Shown: piece after piece, positions 17,507-26,617 of the stretch
Layout: each line of letters opens with the position of its first letter
Numbering within the stretch: the stretch's first letter is position 1
Origin: Cellulosimicrobium cellulans
Lineage (GTDB): Bacteria > Actinomycetota > Actinomycetes > Actinomycetales > Cellulomonadaceae
Direction of reading: 5' to 3'
Assembly (NCBI RefSeq): GCF_024124905.1
Contig: NZ_JAMXST010000003.1
Span: 620,001-684,000, forward strand
Length of the DNA: 64,000 nt
Made by a program: the position numbers and the translations under genes
The notes under the pieces: generated by a model
Told to the model about the DNA's origin: nothing
What the model saw: only the letters and a program-made list of their open reading frames with translations
Database searches by the model: none

Positions 17507-18469
17507 ATGTCCGACGCGACGACGCCGCGCGCGGCGTCCCCCGAGGCGTCCCCGGTCCCCGGGGAGGCGCAGCGCATCCACGTCACGCTCTCGACGGCCA
17601 GCGTCTACCCGCGCAAGGCTCCGTACGCCTTCGAGGTGGCGGCCGACCTCGGGTACGACGGCGTCGAGGTCATGGTGTGGTCCGACGAGACGACCCAGGA
17701 CGCCGCGACGCTCCGGCGGCTCGCCGCCGAGCACGACGTCCCCATCCGCAGCATCCACGCGCCCACGCTCCTCGTGAGCCAGCGCGTGTGGGGGCGCTCG
17801 CCCGGACCCAAGCTCCGGCGCAGCGTCCGGCTCGCGCAGGAGGTCGGCGCGAGCACCGTCGTCGTGCACCCGCCGTTCCGCTGGCAGTACCGGTACGCCC
17901 GCGAGTTCGAGGACCTCGTCGGCGAGCTCGACGAGACCGACGGCGTGACCATCGCGGTCGAGAACATGTACCCCTGGCGCAGCCGCAAGCGCGAGATGCA
18001 GGCCTACCTCCCGGGCTGGGACCCGTCCGAGCACGGCTACGAGCACGTGACGCTCGACCTGTCGCACGCCGCTGTCGCGCAGCAGGACGCGCTCGCGCTG
18101 CTCGACGTGTTCGACGGCCGCCTCGCGCACGTCCACCTCGCCGACGGGTCGTCGTCCATCACCGACGAGCACCTCGTCCCCGGCCGCGGCGACCAGCCGT
18201 GCGACCGGGTCCTCGCCGAGCTCGTGCGGCGAGGGTGGGCGGGGGACGTCGTCGTCGAGATCTCGACCCGTCGAGCCCGGACCGCGGCCGAGCGCCGCGA
18301 GGACCTCGCCGCGTCGCTGTTCTTCGCGCGCACCTACCTCACGCCCGGGCCGCACCCGGGCTACGAGCCGCCGCCCGGGCACCCGCACCGCCACGCCGAC
18401 GCCTGGGGCGAGGCCGACGCGCGCGAGGGCGCGGCGGACAGCACCCCGGACGACACGGGGACGGCCTGA
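17507..18469 (+). CDS. sugar phosphate isomerase/epimerase (AP endonuclease family 2 fold)
   Basis: A 320-residue TIM-barrel protein. Visible metal-site segments include VVVHPPFRWQ, VENMYPW, LDLSHAAVA, VHLADG and VVEIS, the pattern of xylose-isomerase-like barrels that bind a divalent metal. The substrate cannot be told from sequence. The C-terminal 45 residues are Pro/His/Asp-rich and probably disordered. The ATG is 7 nt after TAGGGT (17494-17499), which favours it over the GTG at 17498. It is divergent from the PPDK regulator. Confidence 0.82.
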   Translation: MSDATTPRAASPEASPVPGEAQRIHVTLSTASVYPRKAPYAFEVAADLGYDGVEVMVWSDETTQDAATLRRLAAEHDVPIRSIHAPTLLVSQRVWGRSPGPKLRRSVRLAQEVGASTVVVHPPFRWQYRYAREFEDLVGELDETDGVTIAVENMYPWRSRKREMQAYLPGWDPSEHGYEHVTLDLSHAAVAQQDALALLDVFDGRLAHVHLADGSSSITDEHLVPGRGDQPCDRVLAELVRRGWAGDVVVEISTRRARTAAERREDLAASLFFARTYLTPGPHPGYEPPPGHPHRHADAWGEADAREGAADSTPDDTGTA

Positions 18470-18571
18470 CGCCCGACGGGACCGTCACGAGCCGAGGGAC
18501 CCGCGCAGGGTCTCCGAGCCGCCTCGCCCGACGGACACGGGCGCGGCAGCGCTGACGTAGGCTCGGCGATC

Positions 18572-19891
18572 GTGGCTCGCGTCAACGGTCTCCTCGCCGA
18601 CACGACGCCGCTGCGCACCTCCCCGCCGTTCCGTCGCCTCTGGTGGGGCCTCGGCGTCTCGAACCTCGGCTCGCAGCTCACGGTCGTCGCCGTCGGCCTC
18701 CAGGTCTACGCGCTCACGGGGTCGTCGCTCGCGGTCGGCGTGCTCGGCATCTGTGCCCTCGTGCCCCTCGTCGTGCTCGGCCTGTACGGCGGCGCGCTCG
18801 TCGACGCGTACGACCGTCGCAAGGTCGCGCTCGCGGCGTCGACCGCGCTCTGGGTCGTCACCGCGCTCATCGCGGTCCAGGCGTGGCTGCACCTCGACTC
18901 CGTCGGCGTGCTCTACGGCCTCGTCGCCGCGCAGTCCGCGGCGTTCGCCATCAACAACCCGGCACGCTCGGCGATCATCCCGCGGCTCGTCGAGCCACGG
19001 CTCCTGCCGGCCGCGAACGCGCTCCAGACGATCGCCTGGAACGTCGCGCTCACCGTCGGCCCGCTGGGCGGTGCGTTCCTCGTCGCGCTGTGGGGCTACC
19101 AGGTCGCGTACACGATCGACGCCGTCCTCTTCACCGCGGCCCTGTGGGCGGTGTGGCGGCTCCCGGACATCCCGCCCCTGACCGGCGACGACGCCCCGCG
19201 GCCCGCGGAGGCGGGGCGGCGAGGTCGGGTCGCGGGGTGGCGGTCCGTCGTCGACGGCCTGCGGTACCTGGCGACGCAGCCCAACGTCCGCACGACCTTC
19301 CTCGTCGACCTCGCGGCGATGGTGCTCGCGTCGCCGCGCGTGCTCCTGCCCGCGGCCGGGGTCGTGTTCCTCGGCGGGGGCGAGGCGACGACGGGCGTCC
19401 TCACCGCGGCGTTCGCGGTCGGGGCCGTGCTCGCGGGGGTGTTCTCCGGCGGGCTCTCGCGCGTGCGCTGGCAGGGTCGCGTGATCGTCTGGGCGGTCAC
19501 GGCGTACGGGGTGTCGATCGTGCTGTTCGGGCTCGTGCTCGTCGGGGTCGGGGCGACCACCCCGACGGCCGTCCTCGTCGGCGGCGTCGTCGCGGCGAGC
19601 GTCGCGCTGGCGCTCGCCGGCGCGTCCGACGCCGTGAGCTCGGTCTTCCGGCAGACCATCCTCCAGACCGCGACGCCCGACGACATGCGAGGGCGCCTCC
19701 AGGGCGTGTTCATCGTCGTCGTCGCGGGCGGGCCGCGGCTCGGCGAGCTCGTGCTCGGCGCCCAGGCGACGTGGGTGGGCGAGGCCTGGGCCGCCGTCGC
19801 CGGTGGAGTGGCGTGCGTCGTCGTGCTGTGGCTCGTCGTGCGGTCGCAACGGAAGTTCTGGCGCTACGACGCCCTGCACCCCGAGCCCTGA
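18572..19891 (+). CDS. MFS transporter (EntS-like drug/siderophore exporter family)
   Basis: A 439-residue membrane protein with about twelve hydrophobic helices. Early sequence RTSPPFRRLWWGLGVSNLGSQL and the loop YGGALVDAYDRRKV are typical of the DHA3/EntS branch. The substrate is not known; no siderophore genes lie nearby. The GTG start is 8 nt after TAGGCT (18558-18563), consistent with a leaderless message. Confidence 0.85.
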   Translation: MARVNGLLADTTPLRTSPPFRRLWWGLGVSNLGSQLTVVAVGLQVYALTGSSLAVGVLGICALVPLVVLGLYGGALVDAYDRRKVALAASTALWVVTALIAVQAWLHLDSVGVLYGLVAAQSAAFAINNPARSAIIPRLVEPRLLPAANALQTIAWNVALTVGPLGGAFLVALWGYQVAYTIDAVLFTAALWAVWRLPDIPPLTGDDAPRPAEAGRRGRVAGWRSVVDGLRYLATQPNVRTTFLVDLAAMVLASPRVLLPAAGVVFLGGGEATTGVLTAAFAVGAVLAGVFSGGLSRVRWQGRVIVWAVTAYGVSIVLFGLVLVGVGATTPTAVLVGGVVAASVALALAGASDAVSSVFRQTILQTATPDDMRGRLQGVFIVVVAGGPRLGELVLGAQATWVGEAWAAVAGGVACVVVLWLVVRSQRKFWRYDALHPEP

Positions 19892-19950
19892 GACGGGCTC
19901 AGCCGACGCGCTCACGGCAGCGCGTCGGTGGGGCGCCCTAGGCTCGGGGC

Positions 19951-20616
19951 GTGCCTCCGAAGAAGCCGACGACCGAGCCGCCCGTGATCGATCCTGTCGT
20001 GCTGGACGACCTCCAGCGCGGCGACGCCTACGACCTCGAGGCGGAGGCCGACCTCGAGGGGTTCGAGCTGGTCGACCTCCGCCTCGACAGGCTCGACCTG
20101 CACGGCGCGAGCGTGTTCTCGACGCGGCTCGACCAGGTGCGCGCCGACGAGGCGGACCTCGGGGCGGCGACGCTCACGGAGGTGGTGCTCGACCGGCTCG
20201 ACGTGCCCGTGCTGCGCGGCACGCGCGGCCGGTGGCGTGAGGTCGAGGTGCGCGGCGCGCGTCTCGGGTCGGCCGAGCTCTACGAGTCGTCGTGGGCGGG
20301 GGTCCGGTTCGTCGGCTGCAAGCTCGGCTTCGTCAACCTGCGCGGCGCGACGCTGCGCGACGTGATGTTCACCGACTGCACGATCGACGAGCTCGACCTC
20401 GTCGCCGCGGACGCGCTGCGCGTGGCGTTCGAGGGGACGCGCGTCCGCCGCCTCGACGTGCAGGCCTCGACGCTGGCGCACGTGGACCTGCGCGGTGCGG
20501 AGATCGACGAGCTGAGCGGGATCGAGTCCCTGCGCGGCTCGACGATCGACTCCGCGCAGCTCGGGCGCCTCGCCGCGACGTTCGCGCACAGCCTGGGCAT
20601 CACGGTCACCGACTGA
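19951..20616 (+). CDS. pentapeptide-repeat-like protein
   Basis: A 221-residue protein in which short A(D/N)LXX-like repeats run from about 40 to 195, such as LDLHGASVFSTRLDQVRAD, VNLRGATLRDV and VDLRGAEIDEL. This should form a right-handed beta-helix. The role is unknown; some relatives mimic DNA and protect gyrase, but nothing here shows that. The GTG is 6 nt after TAGGCT (19939-19944). Confidence 0.8.
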   Translation: MPPKKPTTEPPVIDPVVLDDLQRGDAYDLEAEADLEGFELVDLRLDRLDLHGASVFSTRLDQVRADEADLGAATLTEVVLDRLDVPVLRGTRGRWREVEVRGARLGSAELYESSWAGVRFVGCKLGFVNLRGATLRDVMFTDCTIDELDLVAADALRVAFEGTRVRRLDVQASTLAHVDLRGAEIDELSGIESLRGSTIDSAQLGRLAATFAHSLGITVTD

Positions 20617-20637
20617 CCGGGGGATAGGGTGCGCGAC

Positions 20638-21534
20638 GTGACCGACGCGACACACCCGTCCACCGCCTTGCCCGACCCTGCTGGGGCCGAAGTCCTCGTC
20701 GCCGGGCCGGCGTCGTGGAACCTCGTCGTGCAGCTCGACGAGCTGCCTGCCCCCACGCCCCACACGGTGTTCGCCCGCTCCCACCGCGCCACCGTGGGCG
20801 GGACGTCGGCGGGCAAGGCGCTCAACCTCGCGCGCCTCGGCCGCGCGGTGCTGCTGCGCACCGTGCTCGGCGCGGACGACGAGGCCGCGCGCGTCCGGTC
20901 CGTGCTCGAGGGTGCGGGTGTCCGCGTGCTCGCCGAGCCGTCGCCGGACGGGCGCACCGAGAGCCACCTCAACCTCATGGACGACGACGGCGGGCGCGTC
21001 TCGGTCTACCTGCGCGCCCCCGGCGAGGTCCCGGCCCGGGGCCCGTCGTGGGACGTCGCCGTCGCGGCGCTCGACGCGGCGCGGGCCGTCGTCGTCGACC
21101 TCGCGGTCCCCGCGCTGCCCGTGCTCGACCTCGCCGTGTCGCGCGGACGCGACGTCTGGGTCGACCTGCACGACTACGACGGCGAGTCCGCGTTCCACCG
21201 GCCGTGGGTCGAGGCGGGGACGCACGTGTTCCTCAGCGGGGACCGGCTGGCGGACTGGCGCGGCTTCATGGCCGCGCGGATCGACGCGGGCGCGCGGCTC
21301 GTGGTGTGCACGCACGGGTCGCGCGGCGCCGTCGCGCTCACGCCCGACGGTGGTCTCGTCGAGGTGCCCGCGGAGCAGGTGCCGCACGTCGTCGACACGA
21401 ACGGCGCGGGCGACGGCTTCTTCGCGGGCTTCCTCGACGCCCACCTGCGCGGGGCAGGTGTCGAGGAGGCGATGACGGCGGGCGCCCGGCACGCCGCGCG
21501 CGTCGTCCAGAGCCCGGACCTCGTCCCGGCCTGA
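20638..21534 (+). CDS. PfkB-family carbohydrate kinase
   Basis: A kinase of about 298 residues with the ribokinase fold. The signature DTNGAGDGFFAGFLDAHL near residue 253 contains the catalytic Asp, and GGTSAGKALNLARLG near 58 is the substrate-side glycine motif. It phosphorylates a sugar or nucleoside that cannot be named from sequence. The GTG at 20638 is 7 nt after TAGGGT (20625-20630); the GTG at 20629 would overlap that hexamer. It follows the pentapeptide gene closely. Confidence 0.85.
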   Translation: MTDATHPSTALPDPAGAEVLVAGPASWNLVVQLDELPAPTPHTVFARSHRATVGGTSAGKALNLARLGRAVLLRTVLGADDEAARVRSVLEGAGVRVLAEPSPDGRTESHLNLMDDDGGRVSVYLRAPGEVPARGPSWDVAVAALDAARAVVVDLAVPALPVLDLAVSRGRDVWVDLHDYDGESAFHRPWVEAGTHVFLSGDRLADWRGFMAARIDAGARLVVCTHGSRGAVALTPDGGLVEVPAEQVPHVVDTNGAGDGFFAGFLDAHLRGAGVEEAMTAGARHAARVVQSPDLVPA

Positions 21535-21580
21535 CCGACCGGGCGGGCGGCGACCGCGCGCCCGGTCGGCGGGCGACCGG

Positions 21581-22645
21581 TCAGTGCGCGGCGCCGACCG
21601 GGTCGGCCGCGGGCGCGACGTCGTCGGCCTCGCGCAGGGCGGCGACGGTCGCCGCGCCCCGGTCGCGGAAGTGGCCGACGAGCGAGAGCAGCAGCCCGAG
21701 CACGGCCCAGCCGGTGAGCACGAGCCAGGGGAAGGTCGAGTCGGCGGCGGGGAAGTACGACAGGTCGCGCAGGAGCGTCGCGGACGCGCCCGGCGGGAAC
21801 CACTGCCCGACGGCGCCCCACGGGCTGAGGAGGAACTCGACCGGCATCGCGGACGCGGAGAGCGGGTTCGCGACCAGCAGGAACAGGACGGGCCCCACGG
21901 CGATGCCGGGGCGCCCGAGCACCGCGACGGCGCCGACGATCGTGCCCCCGATGCCGAGCAGTGTCAGCCCCACCGCGAGCGAGTCGGCGAGGTACGTCCC
22001 GTGCAGCCCGCCGAGGCCGTGCAGGATCCCCGCGATCGCGAGCCCGCCGACCACCGCGTAGACACCCAGCGCGGCGACGCGTCGCCAGACCCCGACGACG
22101 GCGAGCGAGATCGCGATGCCGCCGACCATGCCGCCGAGCACGAGCGGGAACGACGCCGCGGCGAGCGTGGAGCCGCGCGCGTCGTCGGCCGAGAGCGGGA
22201 CGACGTCGGTCACCGCCACGGTCGGGACCGCCTCGGCGGGCACGCCCTGCGCGGCCGCTGCGGCGGAGACCTGGGCCTGGAGCGCGGGCTGGAGCCCGGC
22301 GAGGAGCTGCGCGACGGCGGGGCTCGCCGCCGAGGCCGTGAGCACCTCCGGCTGCTCGCCGAGGACGAGCGCGCCGTACGCGTCGCGCGACTCGACGAGG
22401 TCGACGGCCGCGTCGCGGTCGGTCACCGGGACGAGCTCGATCGCGCCCTCGGCGTTCTGGTCGAGCCCGGCCTGCACCGGGGCGACGACGGCGGGGTCGC
22501 CCACCGCCGCGACGGGCAGGTCCTTCGGGTCGGCGGTGACGGACGGCCAGAGGAACGCGAGCACGACGACCGCGACGACGGCGACGAGCCCGACGGCGGT
22601 CGTGACGACGCGCGGCCAGTGCGTGTGCGGGGCGGCGGAGCTCAT
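21581..22645 (-). CDS. multi-pass membrane protein (YhgE/DUF3533-like)
   Basis: A 354-residue membrane protein. One N-terminal helix (about 14-34) is followed by an extracytoplasmic stretch of about 120 residues, then five or six helices (about 165-335). This layout and the start LAFLWPSVTADPKDLPVAAV resemble YhgE/Pip-type and ABC-2-like permeases. There is no ATPase next to it. It is divergent from a TetR gene with two palindromes between them, so it is probably the TetR target and may be an exporter. The function is inferred. Confidence 0.65.
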   Translation of the reverse strand: MSSAAPHTHWPRVVTTAVGLVAVVAVVVLAFLWPSVTADPKDLPVAAVGDPAVVAPVQAGLDQNAEGAIELVPVTDRDAAVDLVESRDAYGALVLGEQPEVLTASAASPAVAQLLAGLQPALQAQVSAAAAAQGVPAEAVPTVAVTDVVPLSADDARGSTLAAASFPLVLGGMVGGIAISLAVVGVWRRVAALGVYAVVGGLAIAGILHGLGGLHGTYLADSLAVGLTLLGIGGTIVGAVAVLGRPGIAVGPVLFLLVANPLSASAMPVEFLLSPWGAVGQWFPPGASATLLRDLSYFPAADSTFPWLVLTGWAVLGLLLSLVGHFRDRGAATVAALREADDVAPAADPVGAAH

Positions 22646-22662
22646 GGGGAGACCTCTCCTAA

Positions 22663-22734
22663 AACGAATGTTCGTTCTCTATAGGGTCGACCTGCCCGCT
22701 GCCTCCTGTCAAGAACGATCGTTCGGTTTAGGGT
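22663..22734. promoter_or_regulatory. TetR-type operators and promoter between 21581 and 22741 genes
   Basis: Two inverted repeats, AACGAATGTTCGTT (22663-22676) and GAACGATCGTTC (22713-22724), share AACGA/TCGTT half sites. TAGGGT (22729-22734) is 6 nt before the regulator's GTG. One operator faces each gene, which suggests repression of both by the TetR protein. Confidence 0.75.
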
Positions 22735-22740
22735 GGGCGG

Positions 22741-23334
22741 GTGCCCCGGGTGAGTGACGAGTACCGAGCGCAGCGGCGCGACGACATCGCCGCCGCGGCC
22801 CTGCGCGTGTTCCGCCGCAAGGGTTTCGCCGCCACGTCGATGGCGGAGATCATCGCCGAGTCCGGGCTGTCCGCCGGGGCGATCTACGGCTACTACGACT
22901 CCAAGATGGCGATCGTGCATGACGTCGCGGGCCGGATCGTCGGCGGGCGCATCGCGGATGTCGAACGGCTCGCCGAGCGCGACCCGCTCCCTCCGCCGTC
23001 CGACCTGGTCGCCGTCCTCATGCACGGGGTGGTGCGCGAGATCGGCAGCACCGCCATCCTGCTCCAGGTGTGGGGCGAGGCCGTGACCGACCCCCGCATC
23101 CTCGAGTTCGCCTCGGCCGTCCTCGCCCGGCTGCGCGCGGTCTTCGCCGACTACGTCGCCGCCTGGCACGAGCGCACCCACGGCCTCGACCCCGCACGCG
23201 CGGCAGAGCTCGGCGCCGAGCAGGCGCCGCTGTTCGTCGCCGCGTGCCAGGGCTTCATCATCCAGAGCGCGCTCATGGACGACTTCGACCCCGACGCCTA
23301 CCTCGACCGCACGACCCGCCACCTCCCGCGCTGA
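22741..23334 (+). CDS. TetR-family regulator
   Basis: A 197-residue repressor. The helix-turn-helix (about 15-60) reads AAALRVFRRKGFAATSMAE and GLSAGAIYGYYDSK. The C-terminal ligand-binding part has no recognised relative. It is divergent from the membrane protein at 21581-22645 and probably represses it and itself. The GTG start is leaderless-like. Confidence 0.9.
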   Translation: MPRVSDEYRAQRRDDIAAAALRVFRRKGFAATSMAEIIAESGLSAGAIYGYYDSKMAIVHDVAGRIVGGRIADVERLAERDPLPPPSDLVAVLMHGVVREIGSTAILLQVWGEAVTDPRILEFASAVLARLRAVFADYVAAWHERTHGLDPARAAELGAEQAPLFVAACQGFIIQSALMDDFDPDAYLDRTTRHLPR

Positions 23335-23346
23335 CGCCGCGACCGG

Positions 23347-24126
23347 TCAGGCGAGGCCTGTGTCGCGGGCGACGATGGCGGCCTGCATGCGGGTCGCGAC
23401 GCCGAGCTTGGCGAGGACGCGCGAGACGTGGGTCTTGGCCGTGGCCTCGGTGATGTAGAGGTCTGTGGCGATGCCCTGGTTGGAGAGGCCGCGCCCGAGC
23501 GCCGCGAGCACGTCCACCTCGCGGGGCGTGAGGTCGGCGAGCCGTGCGTCCCGGTCCGGGCCCATCGCGGGGTCGTTCCGCCCGGCGGCGGGCGCCGGGA
23601 GGCCACCGGCCGTGCCCGACGTCGGCCCCGCGGCCGAGGGACCCGGCTCGCCCGGGTGGGCGGACGGTCGCGGGCGCGGGGCGTCGTCGGGGGCCGGGCC
23701 GCGGGCGAACGCCGCGAGGAGGCGGCGCGTGACCTCGGGTGCGAGGACGCCGTCGCCGTCGGCGACGCGGCGCACGGCGTCGAGAAGCGCGGCGGGCTCC
23801 GCGGACTTGAGGAGGAAGCCCGCGGCGCCCGCGCGGAGCGCGCCGTCGACGTACTCGTCCAGGTCGAAGGTCGTGAGGACGAGGACGTCGGCGAGCCCTT
23901 CGCCCGTGATGACGCGCGTGGCCTCGATGCCGTCGACACCGGGCATGCGCAGGTCCATGAGCACGACGTCGGGCCGCAGCGCCCGGGCGTTGGTGATCGC
24001 CGCGGTGCCGTCCGACGCCTCGCCGACGACCTCGACGTCGTCGGCGGCGTCGAGCAGGAGGCGCAGGCCCGCGCGGATCGCGGCGTGGTCGTCGGCCAGC
24101 AGCACCCGGACCGGTCGTGGCGTCAC
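23347..24126 (-). CDS. NarL/LuxR-type response regulator
   Basis: A 259-residue DNA-binding response regulator. The receiver domain has acidic residues ADDH (10-13), the phosphorylated Asp58 in VVLMDLRMPG, and a C-terminal LuxR helix-turn-helix (LTPREVDVLAALGRGLSNQGIA). The linker of about 60 residues (about 142-198), rich in Pro, Ala and Gly, is longer than usual. The GTG overlaps the kinase stop (GTGA). Targets are unknown. Confidence 0.93.
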   Translation of the reverse strand: MTPRPVRVLLADDHAAIRAGLRLLLDAADDVEVVGEASDGTAAITNARALRPDVVLMDLRMPGVDGIEATRVITGEGLADVLVLTTFDLDEYVDGALRAGAAGFLLKSAEPAALLDAVRRVADGDGVLAPEVTRRLLAAFARGPAPDDAPRPRPSAHPGEPGPSAAGPTSGTAGGLPAPAAGRNDPAMGPDRDARLADLTPREVDVLAALGRGLSNQGIATDLYITEATAKTHVSRVLAKLGVATRMQAAIVARDTGLA

Positions 24127-25493
24127 GCGGACTCCTTCTCGCTCGGACCTCCGGCGACCGGGACGGCCGCGCGCACGACCCACCCGCCGGCCGTCGTCGG
24201 CCCGGCGTCGAACGTCCCGCCGAGGCCGTCCGCCCGTTCCCGCATGGTCAGCAGCCCGGTGCCCGCGCTCAGCGGTGCCTCGACCGGCGCCGCCGAGCCC
24301 GGCGCGCCGTCGTCGCGCACCTCGAGCACGACGGCCGACCCGTCGCGGACGACCCGCACCGCCACGGGCGAGCCCGGCGCGTGCTTGAGCGCGTTGGTCA
24401 CGGCCTCCTGCGCGATCCGGAACAGCGCCTGGTCCGCCGCGGCGGGCAGTGCCGACTCGACGACGCGGTCGGGGTCGTCGAGCGTGACCGTGGTGGTCGC
24501 GCGCGCGGCGTCGAGCAGGGCGTCGAGGCCCGCGAGCCGGCCGGGCGCTGCCACGGCGTCGGGGACGTCGTCGCGCCGCCCCTCCGTGCGGAGCAGCAGG
24601 ATCATCGACCGCATCTCGTCCAGGGACGCGACGGCGCTGGAGCGCACCTGCTCGAGCGCGGCCCGGTCCTTCGCGGCGTCGGGCGGGAGCGCGAGCGCGG
24701 CACCGGAGTGGATCGCGATGGTCGACAGGTGCGACGCGATGACGTCGTGCAGGTCGCGCGCCATCGCGGCGCGCTCCGCCTGCACCGCCTCGTGCCGGTC
24801 GAGCTCGGCGATCCGCTCGAGGTCGCTCGCGCGCTGCCGCTCCAGGTCGGCCGTGCGCGCCGCGGCCTCGGCCTCGCGCGCCGCGAGGTCGGCGCGCTCG
24901 CCCGCGAGCTCGGCGAGCTCGCTCTTGGTGCGCACGTTGGTCGCCCACCACATCGGCACGAGGAGCACGGCACCGAGCTGGAGACCCATGTAGACGAACT
25001 GCCGCACGTCGCGCGCGGCCTCGCCCGCCGCGACGGAGCCCAGGACGGCGACGGTCACGGCAACCCCCCAGAGCCACGCGCGTGCCCGCGGCCCCGACCA
25101 CAGCGCGGCGGCGTAGAGCAGGTCCCACAGGACGAGCGTGATCGCGAGGCTGCCGCCCCACCGGATGTCGACGGCGGTGACGGCGACGCCCCCGAGGAGC
25201 GCGAGGACCGGGTGGGCGCGCTTGACGAGGATGAGGAGGCAGCCGACCCCGAGCAGCGCGACGCGCCACCACGGCTCCGCCGGCTCGACGACGAAGGGCG
25301 CCCGGACGAGCCCGACCAGACCCACCTCGAGGAGGACCCACCCGAGGACGAACGTCGTGACGGCGGAGAAGAGGTCGTTCCGGCGGTCCTCGATGCGCCA
25401 CACCTGGGGGATCGACCGGCTCGCGGCCCGCCACCCGCTGCGTCCGGGCGCGACGCGCCGCGCGTCGTCCGCGTCGCCCGCCTCCGTCCTCAC
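24123..25493 (-). CDS. sensor histidine kinase (HisKA_3 type)
   Basis: A kinase of about 456 residues. Four or five membrane helices lie between about 40 and 175, a coiled coil follows (about 175-235), and the phosphorylated His is about 249 in MARDLHDVIASHLSTIA. The ATPase part shows EAVTNALKHAP and GTGLLTMRERADGLGG. It partners the overlapping LuxR regulator. The signal is unknown and probably sensed in or at the membrane. The GTG at 25493 was chosen because its upstream reading has no family likeness. Confidence 0.9.
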   Translation of the reverse strand: MRTEAGDADDARRVAPGRSGWRAASRSIPQVWRIEDRRNDLFSAVTTFVLGWVLLEVGLVGLVRAPFVVEPAEPWWRVALLGVGCLLILVKRAHPVLALLGGVAVTAVDIRWGGSLAITLVLWDLLYAAALWSGPRARAWLWGVAVTVAVLGSVAAGEAARDVRQFVYMGLQLGAVLLVPMWWATNVRTKSELAELAGERADLAAREAEAAARTADLERQRASDLERIAELDRHEAVQAERAAMARDLHDVIASHLSTIAIHSGAALALPPDAAKDRAALEQVRSSAVASLDEMRSMILLLRTEGRRDDVPDAVAAPGRLAGLDALLDAARATTTVTLDDPDRVVESALPAAADQALFRIAQEAVTNALKHAPGSPVAVRVVRDGSAVVLEVRDDGAPGSAAPVEAPLSAGTGLLTMRERADGLGGTFDAGPTTAGGWVVRAAVPVAGGPSEKESA

Positions 25494-25643
25494 GCACCCA
25501 TCCCAGCACAGCGCGCCGTTCCGCGGATCGGTCGAACGGTGTACGACGACGGCGTCACCGTCCCCGCGGGCGGCGCGCCGAGGGCGCGGGGTCGGTCGTT
25601 CGCCCGACGACGGGACGGTGCCCCGGAGGCGAGGCTCGACGCC

Positions 25644-26522
25644 ATGGACATCCCTCTCGACCTCGACGCCGTCGGCGGGTCCGGCCTGGGGCTCGCCGCG
25701 ATGGCGGGCGTGCTCGTCGTGCTGGCCCTCATCGACTTCACGAGCTTCGGCACGCTCCTCATCCCGGTCTGGCTGCTGCTCGCCCCGGGTCGCCTGCGCG
25801 CCGGGCGCGTGCTCGTCTACCTCGGCACGGTCGCGGCGTTCTACCTGGCCGTCGGGATCGTCGTGCTGCTCGGCGCGGGCGCGTTCCTCGACCGGTTCGG
25901 CGACGCCCTGGACACGCGTGCCGCCGCGATCGTGCAGCTCCTCCTCGGCATCGGGCTGTTCGCGCTGAGCTTCCGCTTCGACAGCAAGCGCGCGGCCCGG
26001 CGGGACGCCCGGGCGTCCGCCGCGGCGCCGGCGACGGTCGGCGCCCTGCCCGCCGGCCAGGGCGACGCGACAGGCGTGACGCGGGGGACGACGTCCGGCC
26101 CGCGTCCCGGGCGGCTGTCCCGCTGGCGCGAGCGCGCGCTGGGCATCGAGGCGGACGCGGCCGGTGCCGGTGCGGAGCAGGCCCGCCCCTCCGTGCTGCC
26201 GCTCATAGGGCTCGCGCTCGGCGCCGTCGCGCTCGAGGTCGGGACGATGCTGCCGTACCTCGCGGCGATCGGGCTGCTCACGACGTCGGACGTCGGCTGG
26301 CCCGCGACCGGCGGCATCCTCGCGGCCTACTGCGTCGTGATGATCGCGCCCGCGCTCCTGCTGCTGCTCGGGCGCCTCGTCGCCGCGCGCGCGGTGGACC
26401 CGCTGCTGCGCCGGCTCGACGCATGGCTGACGAGGAACGCGACCGACATGACCGGCTGGGTGCTGGGGATCCTCGGCGTCCTGCTCGCGCTGAACGCGTT
26501 CGGCCGCCTCGGCTGGACCTGA
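25644..26522 (+). CDS. GAP-family membrane protein (Sap-like)
   Basis: A 292-residue membrane protein with about three helices (18-115), a cytoplasmic loop of about 60 residues, and three more helices (about 190-285). The pattern and the motifs LIDFTSFGTLLIPVWLLL and EVGTMLPYLAAIGLL fit the GAP/Sap family, related to LysE-type exporters, in which a mycobacterial member acts in glycopeptidolipid export. The substrate here is unknown. Confidence 0.7.
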   Translation: MDIPLDLDAVGGSGLGLAAMAGVLVVLALIDFTSFGTLLIPVWLLLAPGRLRAGRVLVYLGTVAAFYLAVGIVVLLGAGAFLDRFGDALDTRAAAIVQLLLGIGLFALSFRFDSKRAARRDARASAAAPATVGALPAGQGDATGVTRGTTSGPRPGRLSRWRERALGIEADAAGAGAEQARPSVLPLIGLALGAVALEVGTMLPYLAAIGLLTTSDVGWPATGGILAAYCVVMIAPALLLLLGRLVAARAVDPLLRRLDAWLTRNATDMTGWVLGILGVLLALNAFGRLGWT

Positions 26523-26553
26523 GCGGGCCGCGCCGGTACCGCGCCCCGCACGG

Positions 26554-26588
26554 CGACGGCCCGCCGGGTGATCCCGGGCGGGCCGTCG
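26554..26588. terminator. hairpin between convergent genes
   Basis: A 12-bp stem (26554-26565 with 26577-26588) encloses an 11-nt loop between the GAP and flotillin gene ends. It may terminate both. Confidence 0.6.
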
Positions 26589-26617
26589 TCGTACCACCGG
26601 CGTGGCCGGTCAGCCGG